Positions 1-7,982 of a stretch of DNA of 64,000 nt are shown one piece after another (position 1 is the first letter of the stretch; each line of letters begins with the position of its first letter). A program made the translations under genes and the position numbers. Location: contig CAZAYY010000017.1 of assembly GCA_964489525.1 (NCBI GenBank), positions 23,286-87,285 on the forward strand, read 5' to 3'. Under the pieces are notes generated by a model. The model was not told where the DNA came from, made no database searches, and saw only the letters and a list, made by a program, of their open reading frames with translations. This DNA is from CAZAYY01 sp964489525. GTDB lineage: Bacteria > Chloroflexota > Anaerolineae > Anaerolineales > JABWBV01.

Positions 1-546
1 TTCAATCATTTTAACGGCCCGTAAAGCGTCATCGGGACCCATCGTGAAGTTGTCACCAATCGGCAGCACGGCCAGGTCAATCCCTTCCTCGCCAATCAGC
101 TTCATTCCGCTGAAAAGCCCGGTATCGCAGGCCAGGTAAACCTTCCGGTTCCCTTTGGTGGTTAGCAAAAAGCCGGCAGGCATACCCCCGTACGATCCGT
201 CCGGCAAGCCCGAACCATGAATTGCCTGGGTTAATTTCAAGTAGCCAAAGGGGTGGTTGAACCCGCCCCCAATATGCTGGGCGTGGGCATTGACGCCTTG
301 AGCCCCCAGCCAGTTGGCAATTTCAAAATTGGAGATCACCAGGGCTCCAGTTCGCTTGGCAATTTTAACCGCATCGGCAACATGGTCGCCGTGGCCATGG
401 CTGACCAGGATGAAATTGGCCTGGACCGCTGCGGCGGTGATGCTGGCGCTGGGGTTGTCTTCCAGAAATGGGTCTACCAGGATGTGGTAGCCGGATGTTT
501 CCAGCCCAAACGTGCCGTGTCCATACCAGGTGAATTTAAGTCCCAT
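1..546 (-). CDS. UPF0173 metal-dependent hydrolase (partial, C-terminus beyond the window)
   Basis: Metallo-beta-lactamase-fold hydrolase of the UPF0173 (YtkL) family, cytoplasmic; substrates of this family are not well established. I translated the minus strand by hand: 182 codons run open from an ATG at 546 to the window edge. The start is preceded by a strong AGGAGG about 7 bases upstream. The zinc signature HGHGDH lies at residues 50-55, with further candidate ligands at H110 and D141. The family is usually about 225-230 residues, so roughly the last 45 are missing. It is divergent from the non-coding region that holds the DnaA-like boxes. The family call is firm and the substrate unknown. 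Confidence 0.9.
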   Translation of the reverse strand, partial: MGLKFTWYGHGTFGLETSGYHILVDPFLEDNPSASITAAAVQANFILVSHGHGDHVADAVKIAKRTGALVISNFEIANWLGAQGVNAHAQHIGGGFNHPFGYLKLTQAIHGSGLPDGSYGGMPAGFLLTTKGNRKVYLACDTGLFSGMKLIGEEGIDLAVLPIGDNFTMGPDDALRAVKMIE

Positions 547-654
547 GAAAGCACCTCCTGTCCATGATTGGGTATCGTCCCTTTGCCCCGGCCCCGCTGG
601 GTTTTGTTGGGCTGAGGCTGTTTTCAATTTTTATTATAACGGGTTTTTGGCAGC

Positions 655-1000
655 TTCTCGCCTGTCCCCTTGGCTCAGATTCCTCCGGCTGCGCCGTTCG
701 GAGTAACACGCGGGGGATTTAACAGGGATGGACAGGATTAACGGGATGGAGGAGGGAGATTTTTTTGTCAATTAGTGGCGAGTTCGAAGAATTTTGGACT
801 CCCACGGCATGCCGTAGGGGCAGGTCGCCATGCGGCGGAAGGGGTTTAGATGAACCTTGCTCCATTGCGGCGAAGGGATTGCCGAACTCACCCGCAGACC
901 TGCCCGTGGCCGCAATCCCCCACCAGGCCGAGCGGGCGGTCAGGGTTTGGCCGGGCAGGATGGATGTAGGCGATTTTTGCGGATGGTTTCTGTTTCCCCA
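655..1000. repeat. mosaic of dispersed intergenic repeats
   Basis: No gene is supported here. Around 679-712 lies, in reverse orientation, a unit that reads GTGTTACTCCGAACGG on the minus strand and recurs at 7599, 32200 and 32381. Positions 721-752 carry the AACAGGGATGGACAGGAT motif that also forms the 7805-7848 palindrome. Positions 801-908 (reverse) are a near copy of the repeat at 7671-7770 and 30353-30470. Positions 915-990 resemble, more weakly, the repeat at 11568-11672 and 30483-30588. Short open frames across it differ between copies and look fortuitous. Confidence 0.75.
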
Positions 1001-1009
1001 TCAACCGAT

Positions 1010-1430
1010 TAATCCACACTTTTTATATTGTATATGTATATTAAAAGTAATGGTAGTAGAGCCTGTGGATATGTGGATAACCCATGTAGAAGCTTAAAAT
1101 CACACCATGTTTGTGCCTTGCCCATGCAGCTCATCCATATATAGGGCGGCGGGGGTGAAAAGTTATCCCCAGATTTCCGCGCAAAAAATGGGGATAGTTC
1201 GAATACTTTTTGGACGCCGTTTATACCCATTAATCTATTTTCCATCTATAGGTTTTAGCCTTTTATCTACCCCCATATATAGCGCCTGGGGCACAGGGCT
1301 ATTCCGTCGGTTTTTAAAAAGTTTTCCCCAGTGAACCTCGGTTTTCCACAGTTTTCCCAGGGTTATCCACAGGCAGGGACGTTTTTTGTCCGGGTGGGTG
1401 GTTTGGGGTACCCCTATATGTGGAAAGGGG
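1010..1430. other. cluster of DnaA-box-like sites, candidate oriC
   Basis: Perfect TTATCCACA boxes occur at 1363-1371 (plus) and 1072-1080 (minus). Near matches are TGTGGATAT at 1064-1072, TTATCCCCA at 1163-1171, TTTTCCCCA at 1322-1330, TTTTCCACA at 1342-1350, TTTTCCCAG at 1352-1360 and CTTTCCACA (minus) at 1419-1427. The right-hand boxes at 1322, 1342 and 1363 are spaced 20-21 bp, two helical turns, with a weak box half-way. An AT-rich tract at about 1018-1050 could act as an unwinding element. The flanking genes diverge. dnaA, dnaN and gidA are not nearby. Origin function is inferred; the boxes are seen. Confidence 0.5.
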
Positions 1431-1488
1431 GTGGCAGGGAGGGCCCGGTTGAAACCGGGACTACAGGGGAGTGGCCCACGGAGAGCGA

Positions 1489-1516
1489 TTGAATTGCCTG
1501 CGTAATGGAGTATAAT
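1489..1516 (+). promoter_or_regulatory. sigma-70 type promoter for pepF
   Basis: TTGAAT (1489-1494), a 16-bp spacer, then a perfect TATAAT (1511-1516). It sits 59 bases before the pepF start and just downstream of a small palindrome at 1444-1459 (CCCGGTT, two bases, AACCGGG). Confidence 0.6.
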
Positions 1517-1574
1517 ACTCCTTACCAAACTTTCGAAATGTTCACATTCTTCGTGAAGTAACAGGAGTAAAAAA

Positions 1575-3359
1575 ATGACCGCACAGGCACCCACCTATAC
1601 CCAAACCCGTTGGAGTCTTACTGACCTTTTCCCCTCTGCCGACAGCCCTGAAATGCAGTCCGCATTCACTTCGCTGGAGGCCAAGGTGGCTGCGTTTGAA
1701 GGTCGCCGCTCGGACCTGACCCCCGATATTTCTGAAGACAGGTTCCATGAGATCATTAAAGAAATGGAAACCATCACCATGGATGGCTACCGGATTTATG
1801 GTTTTTCCAACTTGTGGTTTTCGGAAGACACTCAGAACCAAAAAGCCCAGATGCAGGTGGGCAAAGTTCGCCAGTTTTTTGCGGGCATTCAAAACCGCAC
1901 CCTTTTCTTTTCGCTCTGGTGGAAAGCCCTGGACGATGAGAACGCTGCCCGTTTGATGGCCAACGCCGGCGATTATCGCTACTGGCTGCAGGAGATGCGC
2001 AACTTTAAGCCGCACACCCTGGCCGAAGCGGAAGAGAAAATCATTAACATCAAAGACGTCACCGGTTCGCAAGCCCTGATTACCCTGTACGACACCATTA
2101 CCAACCGGTATGTCTTCAAAGTAGAAGTGGATGGAGAAGTAAAAGAGCTGACGCGCGGCCAGTTGATGGCCCTGGTCTACAGCCCGGATGCCGACCTGCG
2201 CGCCCGGGCCTACCAGGAACTTTACCGGGTGTATACCGCTGAAGCGCCCATCCTGGGGCAGATTTACCAATCGGTAGTACGCGATTGGCGCAATGAAAAT
2301 GTAGATCTGCGGAAGTTCTCCAGTCCCATTTCGGTGCGCAACCTGTATAACGACATTGCAGATGAGGCGATTGAAACCCTGCTGGCGGTCACCCGGCAAA
2401 ATGCCGGCATTTTCCAGCGCTTCTTTAAACTCAAGGCCCGCCTGATCGGCATGGAGAAACTGCGCCGCTACGACATCTATGCCCCGGTTACCCAGGCGAA
2501 GAAGGCCTATGAGTACAGCGCCGCAGCCCAAATGGTTTTTGATTCCTTTGAGAAGTTCCATCCCGATTTTGCCGCACTGGCTCGCAAAGTGTTCGCATCC
2601 GGCCATGTGGACAGCGAAGTGCGCAAGGGCAAACAAAGCGGTGCCTTCTGCGCCAGCCTGGCCCCCGGGTTGGAACCCTGGGTGTTGCTGAACTACCAGG
2701 GCCAGGCGGGGGATGTATCCACCATGGCGCACGAACTGGGCCATGCCATCCACGCTCTGCTGGCCGGGCACCTGCCCATCTTCACTTATCATTCTGCACT
2801 GCCCCTGGCTGAAACGGCCTCCACTTTCGGCGAAATGCTGCTGATTGACACGCTGCTCGCCACCGAAAAGGATGCTGATGTGCGCCGCGACATTCTCTTC
2901 CAGCAGGTCAGCGATGCCTACGCAACCATCATGCGCCAGGCCTTCTTTGCCATGTTTGAAAAAGAAGCCCATGAAATGATTGCCAAAGATGCTTCGCTGG
3001 AAGATATCAACAAGATGTATTTCGAGAACCTGAAGACCCAGTTTGGCGATGCGGTTGAAATTGGCGAAGAATTCCACAGTGAATGGGTGAGCATTCCGCA
3101 CTTCTACCACACACCCTTCTATGTATACGCCTATGCATTTGGTCAACTGCTGGTGCTCTCCCTCTACCAGCAGTACCAGGCTGAAGGCCAGGCTTTTGTT
3201 CCAAAATTAATGGGCATTCTGTCTGCGGGCGGCTCGGCTTCCCCCCATGAAATCCTCGAAAAAGCGGGGATTGATATCCGCAGTGCGGCTTTCTGGCAGG
3301 GCGGCTTCGATGTGATTGACCGCCTGGTCACCGAACTGGAAGCTCTGCCCGCTGCTTAG
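1575..3359 (+). CDS. pepF: oligoendopeptidase F family protein (M3B metallopeptidase)
   Basis: Cytoplasmic zinc endopeptidase that cleaves short peptides, likely for peptide turnover. The protein is 594 residues, the normal size for the M3B/PepF family. The zinc motif HELGH is at residues 386-390 and the downstream glutamate ligand is probably E413 in AETAS. The N-terminal half is the helical PepF domain. The ATG at 1575 follows AGGAG at a suitable distance and a good promoter at 1489-1516. No signal peptide is visible. The LysM gene follows after 12 bases and is probably co-transcribed. The annotated symbol follows family usage; peptide specificity is unknown. Confidence 0.93.
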   Translation: MTAQAPTYTQTRWSLTDLFPSADSPEMQSAFTSLEAKVAAFEGRRSDLTPDISEDRFHEIIKEMETITMDGYRIYGFSNLWFSEDTQNQKAQMQVGKVRQFFAGIQNRTLFFSLWWKALDDENAARLMANAGDYRYWLQEMRNFKPHTLAEAEEKIINIKDVTGSQALITLYDTITNRYVFKVEVDGEVKELTRGQLMALVYSPDADLRARAYQELYRVYTAEAPILGQIYQSVVRDWRNENVDLRKFSSPISVRNLYNDIADEAIETLLAVTRQNAGIFQRFFKLKARLIGMEKLRRYDIYAPVTQAKKAYEYSAAAQMVFDSFEKFHPDFAALARKVFASGHVDSEVRKGKQSGAFCASLAPGLEPWVLLNYQGQAGDVSTMAHELGHAIHALLAGHLPIFTYHSALPLAETASTFGEMLLIDTLLATEKDADVRRDILFQQVSDAYATIMRQAFFAMFEKEAHEMIAKDASLEDINKMYFENLKTQFGDAVEIGEEFHSEWVSIPHFYHTPFYVYAYAFGQLLVLSLYQQYQAEGQAFVPKLMGILSAGGSASPHEILEKAGIDIRSAAFWQGGFDVIDRLVTELEALPAA

Positions 3360-3371
3360 CAGGTGCGCCCC

Positions 3372-3911
3372 ATGGCCGAACAGCCCCTGCTTACCACCCA
3401 TATTGTTCAGCCAGATGAAACCTTAACCGATATTGCTCAGCGCTATTACGGTAGTGCTGAGCAATATCTTTGGTTGTATTCCGTCAACCGTGAAGTGATT
3501 GGAGATGACCCCGACACGCTGGATGCCGGGATCGAACTGATTATCCCGGAAATTTCGAGCATTCGCTTTGTGGCCGACCATGTGGTCCAGCCAGGCGAAA
3601 CCCTCAGCGCCATAGCCCTGCAGTATTACGAAGTTGAAGCCGAGTACATGCGGATTTATGAAGCCAACAAGCACATCATTGGCGACAGCCCCAATTTTTT
3701 GCGGGTGGGGCAGGTTTTAAAAATCCCCAGCTTTTACCTGGCAAAACTGGTCACCACCCATACCGTCCAGCCTGGGGATACTTTAATTGGCATCGCCCAA
3801 AAATATTACGGCGACCCCGGTTTTTACCTGCGGATTCACGCTGCCAACGAAGATGTTATCGGCCCAGACCCTGGCGCAATTCAGGTTGGCCAGGTCTTGA
3901 AACTTCCCTGA
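3372..3911 (+). CDS. triple LysM-domain protein
   Basis: The 179-residue protein consists almost wholly of three LysM modules, at about residues 8-58, 67-117 and 127-177. Each opens with a VQPDETL or VQPGETL/GDTL signature and contains the typical YYG or YYE turn. LysM modules bind N-acetylglucosamine-containing glycans such as peptidoglycan. No signal peptide or membrane anchor is visible, which is unusual for a wall-binding protein, so a cytoplasmic scaffolding role cannot be excluded. I chose the ATG at 3372; an in-frame GTG at 3363 lacks a ribosome site. It lies 12 bases after pepF and converges on ssb. Confidence 0.85.
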   Translation: MAEQPLLTTHIVQPDETLTDIAQRYYGSAEQYLWLYSVNREVIGDDPDTLDAGIELIIPEISSIRFVADHVVQPGETLSAIALQYYEVEAEYMRIYEANKHIIGDSPNFLRVGQVLKIPSFYLAKLVTTHTVQPGDTLIGIAQKYYGDPGFYLRIHAANEDVIGPDPGAIQVGQVLKLP

Positions 3912-3923
3912 CCCTTTTCGCCG

Positions 3924-4295
3924 TTATTCCACTACGTCGTCTTCTTCGTGAAGCTCTTCTTCCGGTTCACGGCGGTCGAGCATTTGCATGCTGCGCAGCA
4001 TCACCTTGGTGATATAGCGGGTTTCTCCCTCGTGCTCATACCGGTCGGTGCGCAGACGCCCTTCAAGGTAGATCAAACTGCCTTTGTGCAGGTACTGCTG
4101 GCAAATTTCACCCTGGCGGCCCCAGGCTTCAATGTTAAACCAGTCTGTGGCTTCCCTGGCAGAACCATCGGCCGCTTTCCAGCGCCGCGATACCGCCAGG
4201 CTGAAGTGGGTAATTTTGTCTCCTTTGGGGGTATAGCGCACTTCGGGATCGCGCCCCAGGTAGCCCATTAACTCAACTCGATTTAAACCAGGCAT
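3924..4295 (-). CDS. ssb: single-stranded DNA-binding protein
   Basis: Binds single-stranded DNA in replication and repair. The OB-fold is clear: LNRVELMGYLGRDPEVRYTP at the N-terminus, and WFNIEAWGRQGEICQQYLHK and LYLEGRL-like strands later. At 123 residues it is short, because the flexible linker is almost absent. The tail is acidic (ends EEDDVVE) but lacks the usual DDDIPF-like tip that recruits partner proteins. The start at 4295 is preceded by CGGAGG on the minus strand. It is divergent from the deoxynucleoside kinase gene across about 214 bases that hold a small hairpin (4381-4395). It could be a secondary SSB paralogue. Confidence 0.9.
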   Translation of the reverse strand: MPGLNRVELMGYLGRDPEVRYTPKGDKITHFSLAVSRRWKAADGSAREATDWFNIEAWGRQGEICQQYLHKGSLIYLEGRLRTDRYEHEGETRYITKVMLRSMQMLDRREPEEELHEEDDVVE

Positions 4296-4509
4296 TTCTA
4301 AACCTCCGGGGGTAGTATGTTCCGGTATGGAAACCGGGAAATCAGGAAGATAACGAAGGCTGCTCTCTGCGGCGCCTTTGGCCTGGCAGCCAGGCTACTT
4401 TAATTTTCGGGGATGATGGCATTTGTGTCAAGTAACTTCCCTGCCCAATTCCGGTTTTTCTCTGTTCCTGCAGGTTGCCGCCCTGTGAATTTACTGGTAT
4501 CCTACAAGC

Positions 4510-5145
4510 ATGTATATTGCCGTTGAAGGTGTGATTGGTGTCGGAAAGACCACCCTGGTGCGCATGCTGCAGCAGCCGTTTAATGCCCAGGTGCTGCTGG
4601 AAGTGTTTGAAGAGAACCCCTTCCTGGCGCGCTTTTACGCCGAACGAGATCGGTTCGCCTTCCAAACGCAGATCTTCTTTTTGCTCAGCCGCTACCACCA
4701 GCAAAACCGCGAAGTTCCCACCATCCTGGCTCGCCAGCAAAACCTGATTGCGGATTATACCTTTGCCAAGGACGCCATTTTTGCCAGCATCAACCTGGCC
4801 GGGGATGAATTGGAAATGTACCAGCGCGTTCACGATGCGCTGGCCGAGAAAATTCCCACGCCCGATTTGCTGGTCTACCTGCAGGCCGATACCCCTGTGC
4901 TCATGCGCAGGATTGCACAACGCGACCGCCCCTATGAGCGCAACATGGACCCTGCCTATATCTCCGAACTGAACGATGCCTATGAGCGCTTTTTTGCAGT
5001 CGAGCGCGGCTACCCGGTCTTAAAGATTGAAACCGAAGCGCTCGATTTTGTGCGCTACCCGGCAGATTACCAGTGGATTGAAAACCGCATTCGCCAGGCC
5101 CTGCAGCTTCCGCCGTACCAACCCGAGCTGCTGCCTCCCGATTGA
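4510..5145 (+). CDS. deoxynucleoside kinase (dAK/dGK/dCK family)
   Basis: Phosphorylates deoxynucleosides for dNTP salvage, in the cytoplasm. It is 211 residues, the normal family length. The P-loop GVIGVGKTT is at residues 8-16, an E-x-NPF motif with ERDRFAFQTQ follows in the substrate region, and the arginine-rich lid RDRPYERNM is near residue 140. Base specificity (A, G, C or T) cannot be read from the sequence by eye. The stop codon is 20 bases before the start of the nucleotidyltransferase gene, so the two are probably one transcript. Confidence 0.9.
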   Translation: MYIAVEGVIGVGKTTLVRMLQQPFNAQVLLEVFEENPFLARFYAERDRFAFQTQIFFLLSRYHQQNREVPTILARQQNLIADYTFAKDAIFASINLAGDELEMYQRVHDALAEKIPTPDLLVYLQADTPVLMRRIAQRDRPYERNMDPAYISELNDAYERFFAVERGYPVLKIETEALDFVRYPADYQWIENRIRQALQLPPYQPELLPPD

Positions 5146-5165
5146 CTTTTTTGGCAGAGGAATTT

Positions 5166-6176
5166 ATGACCATCACCCGCCAGTCCTTGATGAAATTGGT
5201 TGAAGAAAAGGTGGAGCAGTCTGTTCGCTCCACCCATGATTTGATTGCCGTATTCCTGTGTGGTTCGCTCAACCAGGACCAGGGTGAACTGGCCCTGGGG
5301 GGCGCGGCGGATGTGGACCTGGTGTTTGTGCATGATTTTGAACCGGCCCACGAGCGCGAGTTTGTTCCGCTCAACCCGGATATCCACATGGATATCCTCC
5401 ACCATTCGCGCACCCGCTATCGCCAGCCGCGCGAGCTGCGCCTGGACCCCTACCAGGGCTATATGGTGTACTACGGAAAAATTATGCACGACCCACGCCA
5501 CCTGCTGGATTTTGCCCAGGCCGGGGTGCGCGACCGGTTTTTCCGGGCCGATACGGTTGTGCAGCGGGCAGAGCGTGCCTTAAGCCAGGCACGCCAGTTG
5601 GCTTCCCCTTTATTCGCCAGCCCGGGCCGGTATTCCCCTGAGGGGGTCCATGTTTTCTTCACGTCCCTTTCCGAAACGGTTGAAACGGCTGCCGTGCTGG
5701 CCGGCCAACCCCTGACCACCCGCCGCATGCTGGCCGAACTCCCCCAACGGGCCCAGGCTGTGGACGCGCCAGGCTTGGTGGCAGGTTTTGCAGGTTTGTT
5801 TGGCGCAGGCGCAGTGGATGCTGTCACCGCCCGTTCGTGGATTGCCGGGTGGGAGCAGGCCTTCAGCGCAATAACCGAGCTGGATTACGCCCCGCCCACC
5901 TTCCACCCCTGCCGCAGCGCCTATTATCGAAAAGCCGCCGAGCATTTCCTTTCCGCCGGGCAGGTGGGTGCGGCCATCTGGCCACTGATCAAAACCTGGA
6001 CGGACGCCGCCCGTTTTTTCCCGCCGGATGACCCGATTGTCGAAACCTGGTATATGGTGATGGACCGCCTGGGACTGGGAGAAGAAATGTTTCCCGCCAA
6101 AATTCAAGGGCTGGCCGCTTACCAGGAAACCATGGCCGAAACCATCGCCCGCTGGGCACAGAAAAAAGGCTTGTAA
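5166..6176 (+). CDS. nucleotidyltransferase-domain protein of unknown substrate
   Basis: The 336-residue protein has an N-terminal pol-beta-type nucleotidyltransferase fold: FLCGSL at about residue 33, then ADVDLVFV and a third acidic strand IHMDIL, giving the G-S and D-x-D plus D metal triad. The remaining 230 residues are mostly helical with no family I can name; members of this superfamily often carry such a helical substrate domain. I chose the ATG at 5166, behind GCAGAGG, over a TTG at 5142 that overlaps the kinase stop. Pairing with a deoxynucleoside kinase suggests a nucleotide-related role, but that is inference. Confidence 0.7.
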   Translation: MTITRQSLMKLVEEKVEQSVRSTHDLIAVFLCGSLNQDQGELALGGAADVDLVFVHDFEPAHEREFVPLNPDIHMDILHHSRTRYRQPRELRLDPYQGYMVYYGKIMHDPRHLLDFAQAGVRDRFFRADTVVQRAERALSQARQLASPLFASPGRYSPEGVHVFFTSLSETVETAAVLAGQPLTTRRMLAELPQRAQAVDAPGLVAGFAGLFGAGAVDAVTARSWIAGWEQAFSAITELDYAPPTFHPCRSAYYRKAAEHFLSAGQVGAAIWPLIKTWTDAARFFPPDDPIVETWYMVMDRLGLGEEMFPAKIQGLAAYQETMAETIARWAQKKGL

Positions 6177-6218
6177 AGCGACCGGTTTCCCATTTTCCCG
6201 GTTGGGGTGTGTGTGTGG

Positions 6219-7493
6219 TTACGCCTCTTTTTCTTTTGCGGCCGGCAGCGTAACCACAAGGGCTGCCCCTTTCCCTGTGCCTTCGCTTTCCGCCCAAATG
6301 CGCCCTTTGTGCAGGGTGACCAATCCCCTGGCGATGGAAAGCCCCAATCCCAATCCACCCTGGTGCCGCACCAGGTGACTTTCCACCTGGTAAAACTCGT
6401 CAAAAATGGCTTCCAGTTCCCCCGGTGGGATGCCGATCCCGTTGTCGCGCACCCGTACCCAGACCTGCTCATGTTCCGTGCGAATATCCAGGTGAATTTC
6501 ACCCTGGTTTGGGGTGAAGCGGATGGCGTTGCTGAACAGGTTGACAAACACCAGTTTGAGCTTTTCCGGGTCGGCCATCACATAAGCCGGGTTTTTGCCC
6601 TGGATGAACACCCGGTGACCTTTGAGTTCGATGGCCGAGCGCACTTCTTCCAGGGCTTCGCGTAAAACGCTTTGAATGGAAACCAACCGCAGGGCCATTT
6701 CCAGCGAGCCCAGGCGCATCAGGTTCATGTTGGTCATGTCTTCAATCAGGGTGCGCATGTGCATGGCCGAGGCCAACACCCGTTCGGCGTGGTCAGACAG
6801 CTCGCCCTGGGTTTCTTCTTTGAGAAAACTGGCATACCCCAGGATGATGCCCAGCGGGGTGCGCAGTTCATGCGAGGCAATGGCCATAAAATCCGACTTG
6901 AGCTTGTCGGCACGTTCCAGTTCTTCGTTGGCTTTCTGCAAGGCCTGCAGCAGCGTGGCGTTGTGGATGGCTACCGCCGCCTGTGAGGCAATAATCGAGA
7001 GCAGACGGGTGTCTTTTTCGGTAAATGTGCCGTGTTCTTTGTTCAGGGCTTCGAGCACCCCCGTGACTTTGTCGCGCATCACCATGGGCACACCCAGCAG
7101 CGAACGGGTTTGAAAAGCGACCTGTTTGCCCACCTTGGCAAAGTGACGCGGGTCTTGCGCCACGTCATTGATCAACAGGGGCTGGTTTTGGGTGAAGATG
7201 GCCCCGGCCAGGCTGCCCTCCAGCGGCACGGGTATTTTGGCCAGTTCGTCCGGGTTCGAGCCGGTGGCGGCGGTGAACAAGAGCTGCCCGGTTTTTTCAT
7301 CGTAGAGCATAATGGAGGCGGCCTCGCACGCCAGTACATCGGTGGCCGTCTGCAGGATGGATTCGAGCAGGCGGGTGATATCCTGGGTGCTGTTCAGTTT
7401 CAGGCTGATCTCCAGCAGCCGGCCAAGCTGTTGGACCATCAGGTTTGCGCTGTCAGATTGTGCGTGGGGTTGTTTTGTGGGGTTGGGTGTCAT
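6219..7493 (-). CDS. GAF-domain sensor histidine kinase
   Basis: Cytoplasmic two-component sensor of 424 residues with no membrane segment. A GAF domain spans about residues 20-185, followed by a short coiled coil, then HisKA with the phospho-acceptor H208 in the SHELRTP motif, then HATPase_c with the N box (NLFSNAIRFTP), G1 (DNGIGIP) and G2 (GLGLGLS). All catalytic boxes are intact. No response regulator gene is adjacent, so it is an orphan kinase. The ligand of the GAF domain cannot be read from the sequence. It is convergent with the nucleotidyltransferase gene, 42 bases away. Confidence 0.93.
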   Translation of the reverse strand: MTPNPTKQPHAQSDSANLMVQQLGRLLEISLKLNSTQDITRLLESILQTATDVLACEAASIMLYDEKTGQLLFTAATGSNPDELAKIPVPLEGSLAGAIFTQNQPLLINDVAQDPRHFAKVGKQVAFQTRSLLGVPMVMRDKVTGVLEALNKEHGTFTEKDTRLLSIIASQAAVAIHNATLLQALQKANEELERADKLKSDFMAIASHELRTPLGIILGYASFLKEETQGELSDHAERVLASAMHMRTLIEDMTNMNLMRLGSLEMALRLVSIQSVLREALEEVRSAIELKGHRVFIQGKNPAYVMADPEKLKLVFVNLFSNAIRFTPNQGEIHLDIRTEHEQVWVRVRDNGIGIPPGELEAIFDEFYQVESHLVRHQGGLGLGLSIARGLVTLHKGRIWAESEGTGKGAALVVTLPAAKEKEA

Positions 7494-7982
7494 GGCGGCC
7501 GGGAAGGGGGGTGGATCGGTTTCTCTTCAAGTGTAGCGGTTTCTGGGCTTTTTGTCTATCCCGAATTGGGGTGGGCCTATGGCATGTCCCTGCTTTACGT
7601 GTCATCCCGAACGGCACAGCCCGAGGAATCTGCGGGAAAGGTTTCCGGTCGCCGCCAGGGCTGCGGGCTGTACGCGCAAGGGCAGGTCTGAGGGTGAATT
7701 CGGCAATTCCTGCGCCGCAAATGGGCAAGGTTTACCCAAACCCACTCCGCCCCATGGCGACTTGCCCCTACTTGACAAAAAAAGCTCCCTCCGCCATCCT
7801 GTCTATCCTGTCCATCCCTGTTTTTTTGTTAACAGGGATGGACAGGATCATCAAATTGACGTCATCTCACAAATAATAGAAATTATGTTCTATATAACTC
7901 CATCCCCCTGTTAACCCACAGCGCCGGCAAAACGGAGGGCTTTGCCGGCCCTGGAAGCGTTCGAGATGGGAATGCCCTGCGG
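7494..7982. repeat. intergenic region with dispersed repeats and an 18-bp palindrome
   Basis: No gene is supported. Positions 7599-7650 begin with GTGTCATCCCGAACGG, a repeat half that recurs at 679, 32200 and 32381. Positions 7671-7770 are a repeat of about 100 bp shared with 801-908 (reversed) and 30353-30470. Positions 7805-7822 and 7831-7848 form a perfect 18-bp inverted repeat (AACAGGGATGGACAGGAT on the right arm) with an 8-base loop. No T-run follows the stem on either strand, so it is a poor terminator candidate. Confidence 0.8.

Noticed and set aside
547..1100. Several short frames in repeat DNA (such as at 765 and 1107)
   Set aside because: They are not preserved between the copies of the repeats and have no ribosome sites.
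1542..3146. Long minus-strand open frame of 534 codons opposite pepF
   Set aside because: It is the mirror of a clearly conserved coding frame, has no ribosome site, no family resemblance and a composition typical of antisense frames in GC-rich genes.
4381..4395. GCCTGG-CAG-CCAGGC hairpin between ssb and the kinase gene as a terminator
   Set aside because: The stem is only 6 bp, it lies between divergent gene starts, and the following T tract is broken; it may be a fortuitous palindrome.
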